Source: Exiguobacterium sp. SL-9
Lineage (GTDB): Bacteria > Bacillota > Bacilli > Exiguobacteriales > Exiguobacteriaceae
DNA length: 64,000 nt
NCBI RefSeq assembly: GCF_004336985.1
Contig: NZ_SJUO01000001.1
Span: forward strand, 248,001-312,000
Direction of reading: 5' to 3'
Made by a program: the position numbers and the translations under genes. Of this stretch, positions 1 to 6,905 are shown in pieces (the first letter of the stretch is position 1; each line of letters begins with the position of its first letter). The notes beneath the pieces were generated by a model. That model saw only the letters and a list, made by a program, of their open reading frames with translations, was not told where the DNA came from and searched no databases.

Positions 1-999
1 CGCCTCCGCCGCTTCATGACCGAGGAAGAATGATCCGCCGTGACGGATGGCTTGCATGTAGCCTTCCGGATCGGCGACGGCGAGTTGCACGTGCTCGGCT
101 GCCATTTCATTGGCGACCTCGATCGCACGTTCGCTCGACATGACGCGTACCCCACCTCGCTTCAATGCCTCGACCGCAATGTCACGGCGTGGCAACTCAG
201 CCAGCTGGTGAGTCAATTCCTGATCGATTCGTTCGGCCAACTCGGCTGACGTGACGAGAGCGAGTGCCGTCGCTTCGACGTCATGTTCGGCTTGGGCGAG
301 CAAGTCGGCGGCGACCCATTTCGGATTGGCCGTCTCATCGGCGATGATTAGTACTTCAGAAGGTCCGGCGACTGAATCGATGCCGACGATATGGGAGACG
401 AGCGATTTGGCTGTCGCGACATAGGCGTTCCCAGGTCCAACGATTTTATCGACCGGTTTGATGGTCTCGGTGCCGAACGCAAGGGCGGCGACGGCTTGTG
501 CCCCACCGACGAGATAACATTCATCTGCCCCTGCGATTTTTGCCGCAATCAATAGCGACAAGTCGATGCCGTCTCGTTTCGGTGGCGTCACCATGACGAT
601 TCGTTTCACACCTGCGACTTTCGCCGGGATAATGTTCATCAAGACGCTTGAGGGATAGACGGCCGTCCCGCCTGGAACGTACACGCCGACCGAGTCGAGT
701 GGCATGAAACGACGTCCGAGCCGGAACATGCCATCTTCATACACGTCCTCTTGACGACGCTGACGCTCGTGAAACGCGCGAATCCGTTCGGCGGCGAGCG
801 TCAACGCATCGGTCAACTCCCCGTACGCCTCAGGTGGCGTGAAGGATGTCAAGTCGACCGTTTCGATGAGATCGACACCATCAAATTTCTTTGTGAACGC
901 GAGGAGCGCCTCGTCTCCGTTAGACTCCACGGCCTCGAGAATTGGCTTAACTGCTTCCGCCCAGCTTTCACGCCGGCTCCGATTCGTTTCCGTACTCAT
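1..999 (-). CDS. hisD: Histidinol dehydrogenase, C-terminus cut by window edge
   Basis: Catalyses the last two steps of histidine synthesis, NAD-dependent oxidation of L-histidinol to histidine, in the cytoplasm. Reading the minus strand from the ATG at 997-999 gives 333 uninterrupted codons that reach base 1; about 90 residues of the usual ~425 lie outside the window. Family blocks are readable: VGVYVPGGTAVYPSSVLMN, GGAQAVAALAFGTETI, KIVGPGNAYV, GIDSVAGPSEVLIIAD, DLLAQAEHD, and near the edge GSFFLGHEAAEA. The start codon overlaps the hisG stop in an ATGA arrangement, so hisG and hisD are translationally coupled. It is the third gene of the hisZ-hisG-hisD unit. Confidence 0.96.
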   Translation of the reverse strand, partial: MSTETNRSRRESWAEAVKPILEAVESNGDEALLAFTKKFDGVDLIETVDLTSFTPPEAYGELTDALTLAAERIRAFHERQRRQEDVYEDGMFRLGRRFMPLDSVGVYVPGGTAVYPSSVLMNIIPAKVAGVKRIVMVTPPKRDGIDLSLLIAAKIAGADECYLVGGAQAVAALAFGTETIKPVDKIVGPGNAYVATAKSLVSHIVGIDSVAGPSEVLIIADETANPKWVAADLLAQAEHDVEATALALVTSAELAERIDQELTHQLAELPRRDIAVEALKRGGVRVMSSERAIEVANEMAAEHVQLAVADPEGYMQAIRHGGSFFLGHEAAEA

Positions 1000-1604
1000 T
1001 TCGCTTCCTCCTTGCTTAAACGACGAATCCACGCCTTCAATTCATCAGGGTCGTTGGCGAGCGCCGTCTCACTCGTGATGAACTTGGCGTTCACCGTGAA
1101 AATCGTCTCGTATTCTTCGAGGTCGTTCGCGCGGAGCGTCGCCCCCGTCTCAACGATGTCGACGATACAATCGGCGAGTCCTGTAAGTGGTGCGAGTTCA
1201 ACCGAACCGTTCAACGCGATCACTTCGACGTTCTGACGTTTCGAAGCGAAGTGAGAAATGGCGATATTCGGATACTTGCTCGCGACTTTCAGTTTTTTCG
1301 TTCCGTTCTTTCGTTCTTTCGGTCCACAGACCGCCATCCGGCAACGTCCGAACGGCAAATCGACGACTTCGAGGACGCCAGGCGTCTTCTCTCGTAAAAT
1401 GTCGCCACCGACGACGCCGACATCCGCTGCGCCGTGCATGACGTATTTATAGACGTCATCGCCTTTGACGAAGATGAACTCGTGACCGTCGACTTCAACC
1501 GTCAATTCCCGGCCGCGTTTTTCCGGCCAAACGGTTAATCCGACTTGTTCGAAATAGTCACGGGCCGCTTTTTCAATGCGCCCTTTCGCAATGGCCACTT
1601 TCAT
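996..1604 (-). CDS. hisG: ATP phosphoribosyltransferase catalytic subunit, short form
   Basis: First step of histidine synthesis: joins ATP and PRPP to phosphoribosyl-ATP. The 202-residue protein is the short HisG form, which lacks the C-terminal regulatory domain and works as a hetero-octamer with HisZ, encoded immediately upstream. Visible landmarks are the start MKVAIAKGRIEKAA, the segment GAADVGVVGGDIL, and the PRPP-binding loop DIVETGATLRAN near residues 150-161. It overlaps hisZ by four bases at its start and hisD by four bases at its end, so the three genes form one coupled unit. Feedback inhibition by histidine would act through HisZ. Confidence 0.96.
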   Translation of the reverse strand: MKVAIAKGRIEKAARDYFEQVGLTVWPEKRGRELTVEVDGHEFIFVKGDDVYKYVMHGAADVGVVGGDILREKTPGVLEVVDLPFGRCRMAVCGPKERKNGTKKLKVASKYPNIAISHFASKRQNVEVIALNGSVELAPLTGLADCIVDIVETGATLRANDLEEYETIFTVNAKFITSETALANDPDELKAWIRRLSKEEAK

Positions 1605-2524
1605 AAAATCACCTCACCTAACTGTTCTAAATCGAGCGACAATCCAAATGCTCGACGTGATTGACCGAAATGTCCATACAACGAATCATAGCGGCCACCT
1701 GAGAGGACGCGTCGCCCGTCGATGCTTCCTGTCACCGTCAAGCCCGAATAATAGTCGAAATCACCAGTCTGACCAAAGTCATACGATACGTTCAAACCGA
1801 TGGCGCGTAAGTGCTCGACCGCTCGCTCTACTTCATCGATCGCCACTGTCAGCCCTGGCTCGGCGGCTTCCCGTAATTCAGTAAGCGCCGAATCACCGAT
1901 TAAGAACGGTAACTTCGCGATTAACGGGTATTGATACGTATCTGCGAGGTCACGGAGTGATTCTAAGTTGCGGAGTGCCAAATATTGGCGTAGTGTCCGC
2001 TCTGGAATGCCAGCCTCTTCCGCCACGGCCGCGACCAAAGCAGCCGAGCCGACTTGAATCCGAAGGCCGTCTTGCGGCAACACGTGCTCGGTCATACTGA
2101 GGAATGACGCGATCAGCTCCATATCGGCTGCGTCGCCGTCAATCCATTCCAGTCCGAGCTGTTGACGTTCGTGCGGCTGACCCGAATGCTTCGGGGTACG
2201 TCGATAGACGGCCCCCGCATAGGCGACGCGCATCGGCTCATGACCATCGGCGAGCTTCCGTGCGATTTGTAACGTATAGTCAGGACGCATGACGAGCAAC
2301 TCGCCATCGTTCCCGAACAGGCGATAATAGGCCGATTCATCAAATAAGGCCAAGTCTTGATAGTGAGAATAATATTCCACGAGCGGTGGCTCAATGACAC
2401 TGTAGCCATTTGACTCGGCTCGTTCTAAAAATGACAACATCCACTGCTTCGGACGCAAGACGTCCTCCCCTTGCAATTCGTGCCATCCTTCCGGGATGGA
2501 TCCTTTTGTGTTGAACCAGATCAT
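1601..2524 (-). CDS. hisZ: ATP phosphoribosyltransferase regulatory subunit HisZ
   Basis: HisRS-like paralogue without tRNA ligase function that binds HisG and confers histidine sensitivity. Class II synthetase-like motifs are visible: EPPLVEYYSHYQ, LLVMRPDYTLQIAR (motif 2 region) and a C-terminal GGRYDSLYGHFG with AFGLSLDLEQL. I place the start at the ATG at 2522-2524 (307 aa): the Shine-Dalgarno AAAGGGTG is at the right distance for it, whereas the upstream GTG at 2531-2533 lies inside that Shine-Dalgarno. It is the first gene of the his unit. A promoter and an overlapping palindrome lie just upstream. Confidence 0.93.
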   Translation of the reverse strand: MIWFNTKGSIPEGWHELQGEDVLRPKQWMLSFLERAESNGYSVIEPPLVEYYSHYQDLALFDESAYYRLFGNDGELLVMRPDYTLQIARKLADGHEPMRVAYAGAVYRRTPKHSGQPHERQQLGLEWIDGDAADMELIASFLSMTEHVLPQDGLRIQVGSAALVAAVAEEAGIPERTLRQYLALRNLESLRDLADTYQYPLIAKLPFLIGDSALTELREAAEPGLTVAIDEVERAVEHLRAIGLNVSYDFGQTGDFDYYSGLTVTGSIDGRRVLSGGRYDSLYGHFGQSRRAFGLSLDLEQLGEVIL

Positions 2525-2549
2525 CAATATCACCCTTTATCTTATTATC

Positions 2550-2567
2550 ACTTTACCAAACTAAAGT
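2550..2567. promoter_or_regulatory. Perfect inverted repeat over the his promoter -10, candidate operator
   Basis: ACTTTA (2550-2555) and TAAAGT (2562-2567) form a perfect 6+6 palindrome with a 6-base spacer covering the predicted -10 of hisZ. The position suits a repressor. Which regulator would bind (for example a TrpR-like HisR) is not shown by the sequence. Confidence 0.4.
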
Positions 2568-2586
2568 AGTGTGTTAAATTTATCAA
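2558..2586 (-). promoter_or_regulatory. Candidate promoter of the hisZGD operon
   Basis: On the minus strand TTGATA (2581-2586) and TAGTTT (2558-2563) are separated by 17 bases, a plausible SigA promoter about 35 bp before the hisZ start. It faces away from hisJ, whose start at 2634 is only about 50 bp to the right. The -10 matches the consensus at four of six positions. Confidence 0.5.
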
Positions 2587-2633
2587 ACCAAGCCGGTGCT
2601 GTCAACCGGTGAACTCGAAAGGAATGTTGACCA

Positions 2634-3446
2634 ATGATTGACTTTACCCGTGATGGTCACCTTCACACCCCATTTTGCCCACATGGCTCGTCTGATTCGC
2701 TTGAAGCGTATATAAATCGCGCGTCGGAGCTTGGAATTAAAACGCTCACGTTCACGGAGCATGCGCCGCTCCCCGAACGATTTCACGACCCGACGCCCGA
2801 TCAAGACTCGGCGATGGCGCTCGATTCGCTCCCACGTTATATAGAAGCTTTGCAGACGCTGAAGCGAGCTAATCCCGAGTTCGACATCCGTATCGGACTG
2901 GAAATCGACTACTTGCCTGGTTATGAATCGGAGACGTTGTCTTTACTTGAGCCATACGCAGCAGACCTTGATGAGACAATCCTGTCCCAACACTTTCTAC
3001 TCGTCGACGACGAGCTCCTGCCTGTCGACTTCTCAGCGGAGACGTTTCATGTACTCGTCGAACGTTTCGGCTCGTTCGAGGCTGTGATGCGTCGTTATTA
3101 CACGTCACTCACAACGGGCCTTTCATACCCATGGGAGCGACTGAAAGTGGACCGGATTGGACATATCGATTTACCAATCAAATATCAGCACAATTACACG
3201 TGGAATCGTTTGAATGTCCGGGACGAACAGACGCGCTTGCTACACACCATCGCCACACGCGGTTTCGGACTCGATCTGAATACGGCCGGGCTCCGTAAAC
3301 CGGATTGTGGGCAACCTTACGCGATTGATGTCGCGATCGAGGCGACCACTCTCGGTATCCCGTTCGTGCTCGGTTCAGACGCACATGTCGCTAGTGATCT
3401 CGCTGCTGATTTCAAATCTATACAAAAAAAAGCCACGTTCCTATGA
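2634..3446 (+). CDS. hisJ: Histidinol-phosphatase, PHP family
   Basis: Dephosphorylates L-histidinol phosphate, the step before HisD. The 270-residue protein starts with a PHP-family metal site, DGHLHTPFCPHG (residues about 7-18), followed by LTFTEHAPLP and, near the C-terminus, LGSDAHVASDL, all expected for the trinuclear metal centre of Bacillus-type HisK/HisJ. The ATG at 2634 is preceded by AAAGGAA. It is transcribed divergently from hisZGD, so the two halves of the pathway share a control region of about 110 bp. Its last codons (KKATFL) are written into the left arm of the terminator. Confidence 0.94.
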   Translation: MIDFTRDGHLHTPFCPHGSSDSLEAYINRASELGIKTLTFTEHAPLPERFHDPTPDQDSAMALDSLPRYIEALQTLKRANPEFDIRIGLEIDYLPGYESETLSLLEPYAADLDETILSQHFLLVDDELLPVDFSAETFHVLVERFGSFEAVMRRYYTSLTTGLSYPWERLKVDRIGHIDLPIKYQHNYTWNRLNVRDEQTRLLHTIATRGFGLDLNTAGLRKPDCGQPYAIDVAIEATTLGIPFVLGSDAHVASDLAADFKSIQKKATFL

Positions 3447-3457
3447 ACGTGGCTTTT
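3428..3457 (+). terminator. Intrinsic terminator overlapping the hisJ stop
   Basis: AAAAGCCACGTTC, loop CTAT, then GAACGTGGCTTTT: a perfect 13-bp stem with A/T flanks that can work in both directions. The hisJ stop TGA (3444-3446) falls at the loop/right-arm junction, so the left arm is coding sequence. Confidence 0.88.
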
Positions 3458-3577
3458 CACAGCGATCTAGCTATCTAGATCCCCATTTTTGGTTGTCGAT
3501 AACGATATGGCGTTCCATTTCTTCATCTATTGACAATCATACCATACTTCCCTGGTGATGCAACCCAAAAATAGAAA

Positions 3578-3601
3578 AAGGATGACATGAACGTCATCCT
3601 T
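3578..3601 (-). terminator. Intrinsic terminator of the 3608-3964 gene
   Basis: Stem AAGGATGAC / GTCATCCTT with a 6-base loop. On the minus strand it is followed by a run of T. It lies six bases past the stop codon of the minus-strand gene. Confidence 0.85.
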
Positions 3602-3607
3602 ACGAAA

Positions 3608-3964
3608 TTAAACCGCCATCTCAGCGTATAAATCTTTCAATTCTTCAGTCGAGACCTCGTCCATTTGCAACGCAACGAGCTCAACAAACTGGAGCGCCGG
3701 ATCCGTGTCCCCCGACAAGGCGACAATCTCAGCGGCTGCACCGTCAAGCGCAAGCAAGATGCCCGAGACACCGAGCGTCGGGTAATAACGAAGCAACGCC
3801 CGAACGTGCTTCAACTCCGAAACGTCGTTCCCATTGATTTTCAACGATTTGACAGCCAGCTCTTTATGCGTCCCAATCGCAAACTTATCTTCCCACACCT
3901 CTTCGAGTGTGATCAACGCTTCCACATCATAGGCACCATCTGTGAAACAAACTTGTTTTTCCAT
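3608..3964 (-). CDS. Unrecognised 118-residue acidic protein
   Basis: I do not recognise this family. The protein is acidic, has no signal peptide and no membrane segment, and reads as a small alpha/beta cytoplasmic protein (N-terminus MEKQVCFTDGAYDVEALITL, C-terminus rich in Glu/Asp). Gene status is supported by a good Shine-Dalgarno (GAGAGGGG, about 8 bases before the ATG), a TATAAT box at 3996-4001 on its strand, and its own terminator at 3578-3601. It appears to be monocistronic, between hisJ and the deaminase gene. No function is inferred. Confidence 0.72.
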   Translation of the reverse strand: MEKQVCFTDGAYDVEALITLEEVWEDKFAIGTHKELAVKSLKINGNDVSELKHVRALLRYYPTLGVSGILLALDGAAAEIVALSGDTDPALQFVELVALQMDEVSTEELKDLYAEMAV

Positions 3965-4083
3965 GTAACATTTCCCCTCTCGTTAATCTACTTTCATTAT
4001 AAGAAAGAAACTCCCGAAAAGATTGTGAAATATTGAACATTATGTGTAAACTTTGTCTCACCTGTACCTAGCCATAAAAAAAG

Positions 4084-4101
4084 GTCCCTCCGAAGAGAGA
4101 C
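4084..4101 (-). terminator. Probable terminator of the dCMP deaminase-like gene
   Basis: GTCCCTC, CGAA, GAGAGAC with one C-A mismatch. On the minus strand this reads as a stem with a TTCG loop followed by seven T (4076-4082). It lies 64 bases beyond the deaminase stop. Confidence 0.65.
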
Positions 4102-4155
4102 GAATAATGGAAGAGTAAAACACCATTGGCAGTACATTAATAATATAACACCGAA

Positions 4156-4169
4156 TGTAAACGTTTACA
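4156..4169. promoter_or_regulatory. Perfect 14-bp palindrome matching the cre (CcpA) consensus
   Basis: TGTAAACGTTTACA fits the cre consensus TGWNANCGNTNWCA at every fixed position and is fully palindromic. It overlaps the TAA stop of the deaminase gene (4165-4167) and lies about 155 bp upstream of the -10 of the 3608-3964 gene. No neighbouring promoter is at a usual CcpA distance, so its function is uncertain. Confidence 0.4.
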
Positions 4170-4740
4170 ATGTGTTTTTGAAACTTTTTTCAAGCGGCAT
4201 ATGTACCACGTCAATCCCGCTCTCACGCATCAAATCGAGGCCGTCGCCATGCTCATAGCCGACCGCATAGACGACACGGGCCACACGGGACGCAATCAAG
4301 GCAAGCGAACAGGCGTGGCACGGTGAATGAGTCACGTACGCCGTCGCACCGAACGCGTTCGTCGAATCCGCAGCGAGCTTTCCAATCGCATTGATTTCGG
4401 CGTGGATTTCATGTTGCTTCGACCAGTTGTGGTGGTCGTATGGATCCGAACATTTAATAAATGTCACACCCTCATGGATGATCGAAACCGGTGCCTCGAG
4501 CCATTCGACCGCATCCGCCGAAACGTACTCGTCCCGTTTATAAAAGCCGTCTTCCCGCTTTAAAAAGATTTCATTACAGTTCGTATGCCCCGGTGGCGTC
4601 CCGTTCAAGCCGATTGAAATCGGCTTCTCGTCTTTGACGATGACGCAAGCGACACTTTTCGAGGCACATTTTGAATGACGTACCGCCATCATATCGGCGA
4701 ACTGCAACCACGTCTCATCCCATAGCCGTTGTTTTTCCAT
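4165..4740 (-). CDS. dCMP deaminase-like cytidine/deoxycytidylate deaminase
   Basis: Zinc-dependent deaminase, probably converting dCMP to dUMP for thymidylate synthesis. In 191 residues it carries the zinc and proton-shuttle motif H113-A-E115 and the second zinc motif P140-C141-H-A-C144, plus the substrate segment LNGTPPGHTNCNE (about 45-57) typical of dCMP deaminases such as ComEB. It has a 25-residue stretch between the substrate loop and the HAE motif that is longer than in the smallest members. The Shine-Dalgarno GAGGAGG is strong. Only a handful of bases separate it from the telA terminator, so no separate promoter fits in between; expression may depend on readthrough from xpaC-telA or on a promoter inside telA. 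Confidence 0.85.
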   Translation of the reverse strand: MEKQRLWDETWLQFADMMAVRHSKCASKSVACVIVKDEKPISIGLNGTPPGHTNCNEIFLKREDGFYKRDEYVSADAVEWLEAPVSIIHEGVTFIKCSDPYDHHNWSKQHEIHAEINAIGKLAADSTNAFGATAYVTHSPCHACSLALIASRVARVVYAVGYEHGDGLDLMRESGIDVVHMPLEKSFKNTL

Positions 4741-4761
4741 GTTGTATCCTCCTCAAAGAAA

Positions 4762-4789
4762 AGGAAAGTCTGAGTGCTCAGACTTTCCT
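4762..4789 (-). terminator. Strong hairpin after telA, directly before the deaminase gene
   Basis: AGGAAAGTCTGA, loop GTGC, TCAGACTTTCCT: a perfect 12-bp stem, followed on the minus strand by TTTTCTTT. It begins three bases past the telA stop and ends about 7 bases before the deaminase Shine-Dalgarno, so it may act as a partial terminator that sets the ratio of upstream to downstream gene. Confidence 0.8.
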
Positions 4790-4792
4790 CGT

Positions 4793-6022
4793 TCAATATC
4801 CAGTCTCTTTCGGCAACTCTTTGTTTTTTGAAGCAATCTCGATGACTTTTTCTTTCAACTCGTGCTCCATCCGATCGAGTTCACGTTCGGCTTCACGACG
4901 TTTCTGACGTCCTTCTTGTTGAATCCGGAGCGTCTCATCGAGCGTTGAGAGCAAGTTCTCGTGCGCCACTTTGAGCGACTCGACCGAGACGATGCCCTTC
5001 TCGTTCTCTGTGGCAATCTCGATGGATGAGTCTTTCAACATCTTCGAGTTCTGCTCGAGCAACGTGTTCGTCGTCTTCGTGACGTCCTGCTGCATCCGGA
5101 GCGCCGTCTTTTGTCGCGTCAAGCTGAGCGCGAGCACGACTTGGTTTTTCCAGAGGGGGATCGTATTGACGACCGCCGACTCGATTTTCTCGGCTAAAAT
5201 CTGGTTGTTTTGTTGGATGACCCGGATTTGCGGTGCCATCTGCAGACTGATTGTCCGGCTCAGTTTCAAATCGTGCAATTTTTTCTCGAACCGGTCCGCG
5301 AGTTGGATCATGTCGTTCAACTGTTGAAGTTTGACCTGGTCTTTCGACATCTCCACTTCTTGACGGAGCGGGGCGATCTCATAGCTGCGCACGTGGTCAA
5401 GTTTCGTCTCCCCAGCGGCGATATAGACGTTGAGCTCTTCAAAATAACGCTTGTTCTTATCGTACATTTGATCGAGCATCGTGATATCCTTCATCAGACC
5501 GAATTTGGCCCGGTCCAAATTATGGATGACCTCTTCTAAATAGACGCTCATTTTTTCAAACTGGAGTTTATAGTTCTCGGCTTTCTTTTTCGCCCGTCCG
5601 ATGAGCGGCAAGTTGTCCATAAAACTCTTCTTCTCAGGCTGTAACATGTCTGGATCCATCTTACGAACGTTCTGCATCAAGTCGGACAATAGTTTCCCGG
5701 CATCGCCGCCATCTTTCATCCGGACCTCGGTCAAGATTTGGTCCGAGAATTGCGATAGTTCACGTTGCACGTTCGAACCGAACAACATGACCGAATCCGT
5801 CTTTTTAATATCGATCGATTCGGCGATGCGCGTGATCCGTTCCCGATGCGCTTGTGGGACGTCGGCATTGACTTGAATGGCCGGCACCTCATGTTTCTCT
5901 GTCATTGATGACCAATCCACGGACGGGTCCGAAATCGCATCGGTCTCCGTCTTCGTTTTCGTCTGTGAAGTGAGCTCTTCTTCTGGCCATGACTGCCAGT
6001 TCGTTTCATTCGATGAAGTCAT
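4793..6022 (-). CDS. telA: TelA/YaaN family protein (toxic anion resistance family)
   Basis: A 409-residue soluble, strongly helical protein of the TelA family (named for tellurite resistance; B. subtilis YaaN). After a disordered acidic N-terminus (about 1-60) come the family segments SVMLFGSNVQRELSQFSDQIL, DNLPLIGRAKKKAENYKLQFEKM and a long C-terminal coiled coil with many Glu/Lys/Arg heptads (about 330-400). It overlaps the upstream xpaC by 17 bases, the same xpaC-yaaN pairing seen in Bacillus, so the two products probably work together, likely at the membrane through XpaC. The biochemical role is not established; cell envelope or antimicrobial stress is the usual association. Confidence 0.88.
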   Translation of the reverse strand: MTSSNETNWQSWPEEELTSQTKTKTETDAISDPSVDWSSMTEKHEVPAIQVNADVPQAHRERITRIAESIDIKKTDSVMLFGSNVQRELSQFSDQILTEVRMKDGGDAGKLLSDLMQNVRKMDPDMLQPEKKSFMDNLPLIGRAKKKAENYKLQFEKMSVYLEEVIHNLDRAKFGLMKDITMLDQMYDKNKRYFEELNVYIAAGETKLDHVRSYEIAPLRQEVEMSKDQVKLQQLNDMIQLADRFEKKLHDLKLSRTISLQMAPQIRVIQQNNQILAEKIESAVVNTIPLWKNQVVLALSLTRQKTALRMQQDVTKTTNTLLEQNSKMLKDSSIEIATENEKGIVSVESLKVAHENLLSTLDETLRIQQEGRQKRREAERELDRMEHELKEKVIEIASKNKELPKETGY

Positions 6023-6731
6023 GTTTTTTTCTCCCTTCTGGTTGATCGGCCAATACTTTTTCCATCATGATCAACTCTCGTTCAAAGTCGACCGCGTCAT
6101 CTTCTAATAGACGGCTGCGTTGCTGTTTGAACTTGTCGACGATGAGTCGCATATTGGTGATCAGCTGTTCACGTGTCTCTTCTTGAATGACGACGCGTTT
6201 TCCTTCTAGTTCTTTGAATTTCAATACGACCGACACGAGTGAATCCAAATAGAACGTGAACAAGTCACGGACGTGTTTCGCGTCTTGTGGATTCTCGAAC
6301 AGTTCGGCGAACAGTTCGTGCGCTTCCTTCGAGACCGCCTTCATCTCACGCCGCACCTCGATGTCTTTGATTTCTGGCAAGACACGGTCGATTTGTTGTA
6401 GCTTCTCATAGCCTTGTTCAATCGTCCGCTGTAAAAATTGGAGCTCTAGGTCATCGGTCGCCTCGAACTGACGAACCGGCGCCGCTTCTTCGAGCGGTTT
6501 CAGAATGCGCGAGCCGACGAACGGTTCGTCTTCATCGAGCAATAGTTTCTTCTTGGCCCGTTTGGCAACGGGCGCGGGTGCACGCTTCCGCCGTTTATTG
6601 TTCGACCACACTTCGTTTAATACGAGCGCCCCGACGATGATAAACAACCAAGAGAAATCAAAAACGCTTATGGCAAAATATAGGATCGCCCCGGTCAGGG
6701 CCCATTTCATCCATGTTTTCATCCGTTTCAC
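6006..6731 (-). CDS. xpaC: XpaC-like membrane-anchored protein
   Basis: A 241-residue protein of the XpaC family (annotated from a historical link to 5-bromo-4-chloroindolyl phosphate hydrolysis). Residues about 9-45 form two closely spaced hydrophobic segments (WALTGAILYFAISVF and FSWLFIIVGALVLNEVW). A basic, proline-rich linker (KRRKRAPAPVAKRAKKK) and a cytoplasmic helical domain from about 90 to 230 follow. It is first in a two-gene operon with telA and overlaps it by 17 bases. The membrane anchor plus soluble helical domain suggest it brings TelA to the membrane; that is inference. Confidence 0.84.
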   Translation of the reverse strand: MKRMKTWMKWALTGAILYFAISVFDFSWLFIIVGALVLNEVWSNNKRRKRAPAPVAKRAKKKLLLDEDEPFVGSRILKPLEEAAPVRQFEATDDLELQFLQRTIEQGYEKLQQIDRVLPEIKDIEVRREMKAVSKEAHELFAELFENPQDAKHVRDLFTFYLDSLVSVVLKFKELEGKRVVIQEETREQLITNMRLIVDKFKQQRSRLLEDDAVDFERELIMMEKVLADQPEGRKKHDFIE

Positions 6732-6869
6732 CTCGTCTCATGATACTTCTATTGTACCTTACGTGAACCTTCAAAAAAAGTTTCGTCATCTTTATAAGCT
6801 TAGCATAATGACGCCGTGCACTCTCTCGGTCGCAAGAACGAAAAGTCATGAGCGCTCGGATACAAAAAA

Positions 6870-6894
6870 CCTCCCGATTCATTGAATCAGGAGG
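6870..6894 (-). terminator. Intrinsic terminator of the sodium symporter gene
   Basis: CCTCC-C-GATTCA / TGAATC-A-GGAGG with one internal mismatch, followed on the minus strand by six T. It lies 11 bases past the stop of the 6906-8264 gene. Confidence 0.85.
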
Positions 6895-6905
6895 TTGTAA
6901 TCACC

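Noticed and set aside
2591-2611. CCGGT/ACCGG dyad before hisJ as a regulator site
   Set aside because: Only five pairs around a 7-base loop; expected by chance in this base composition.
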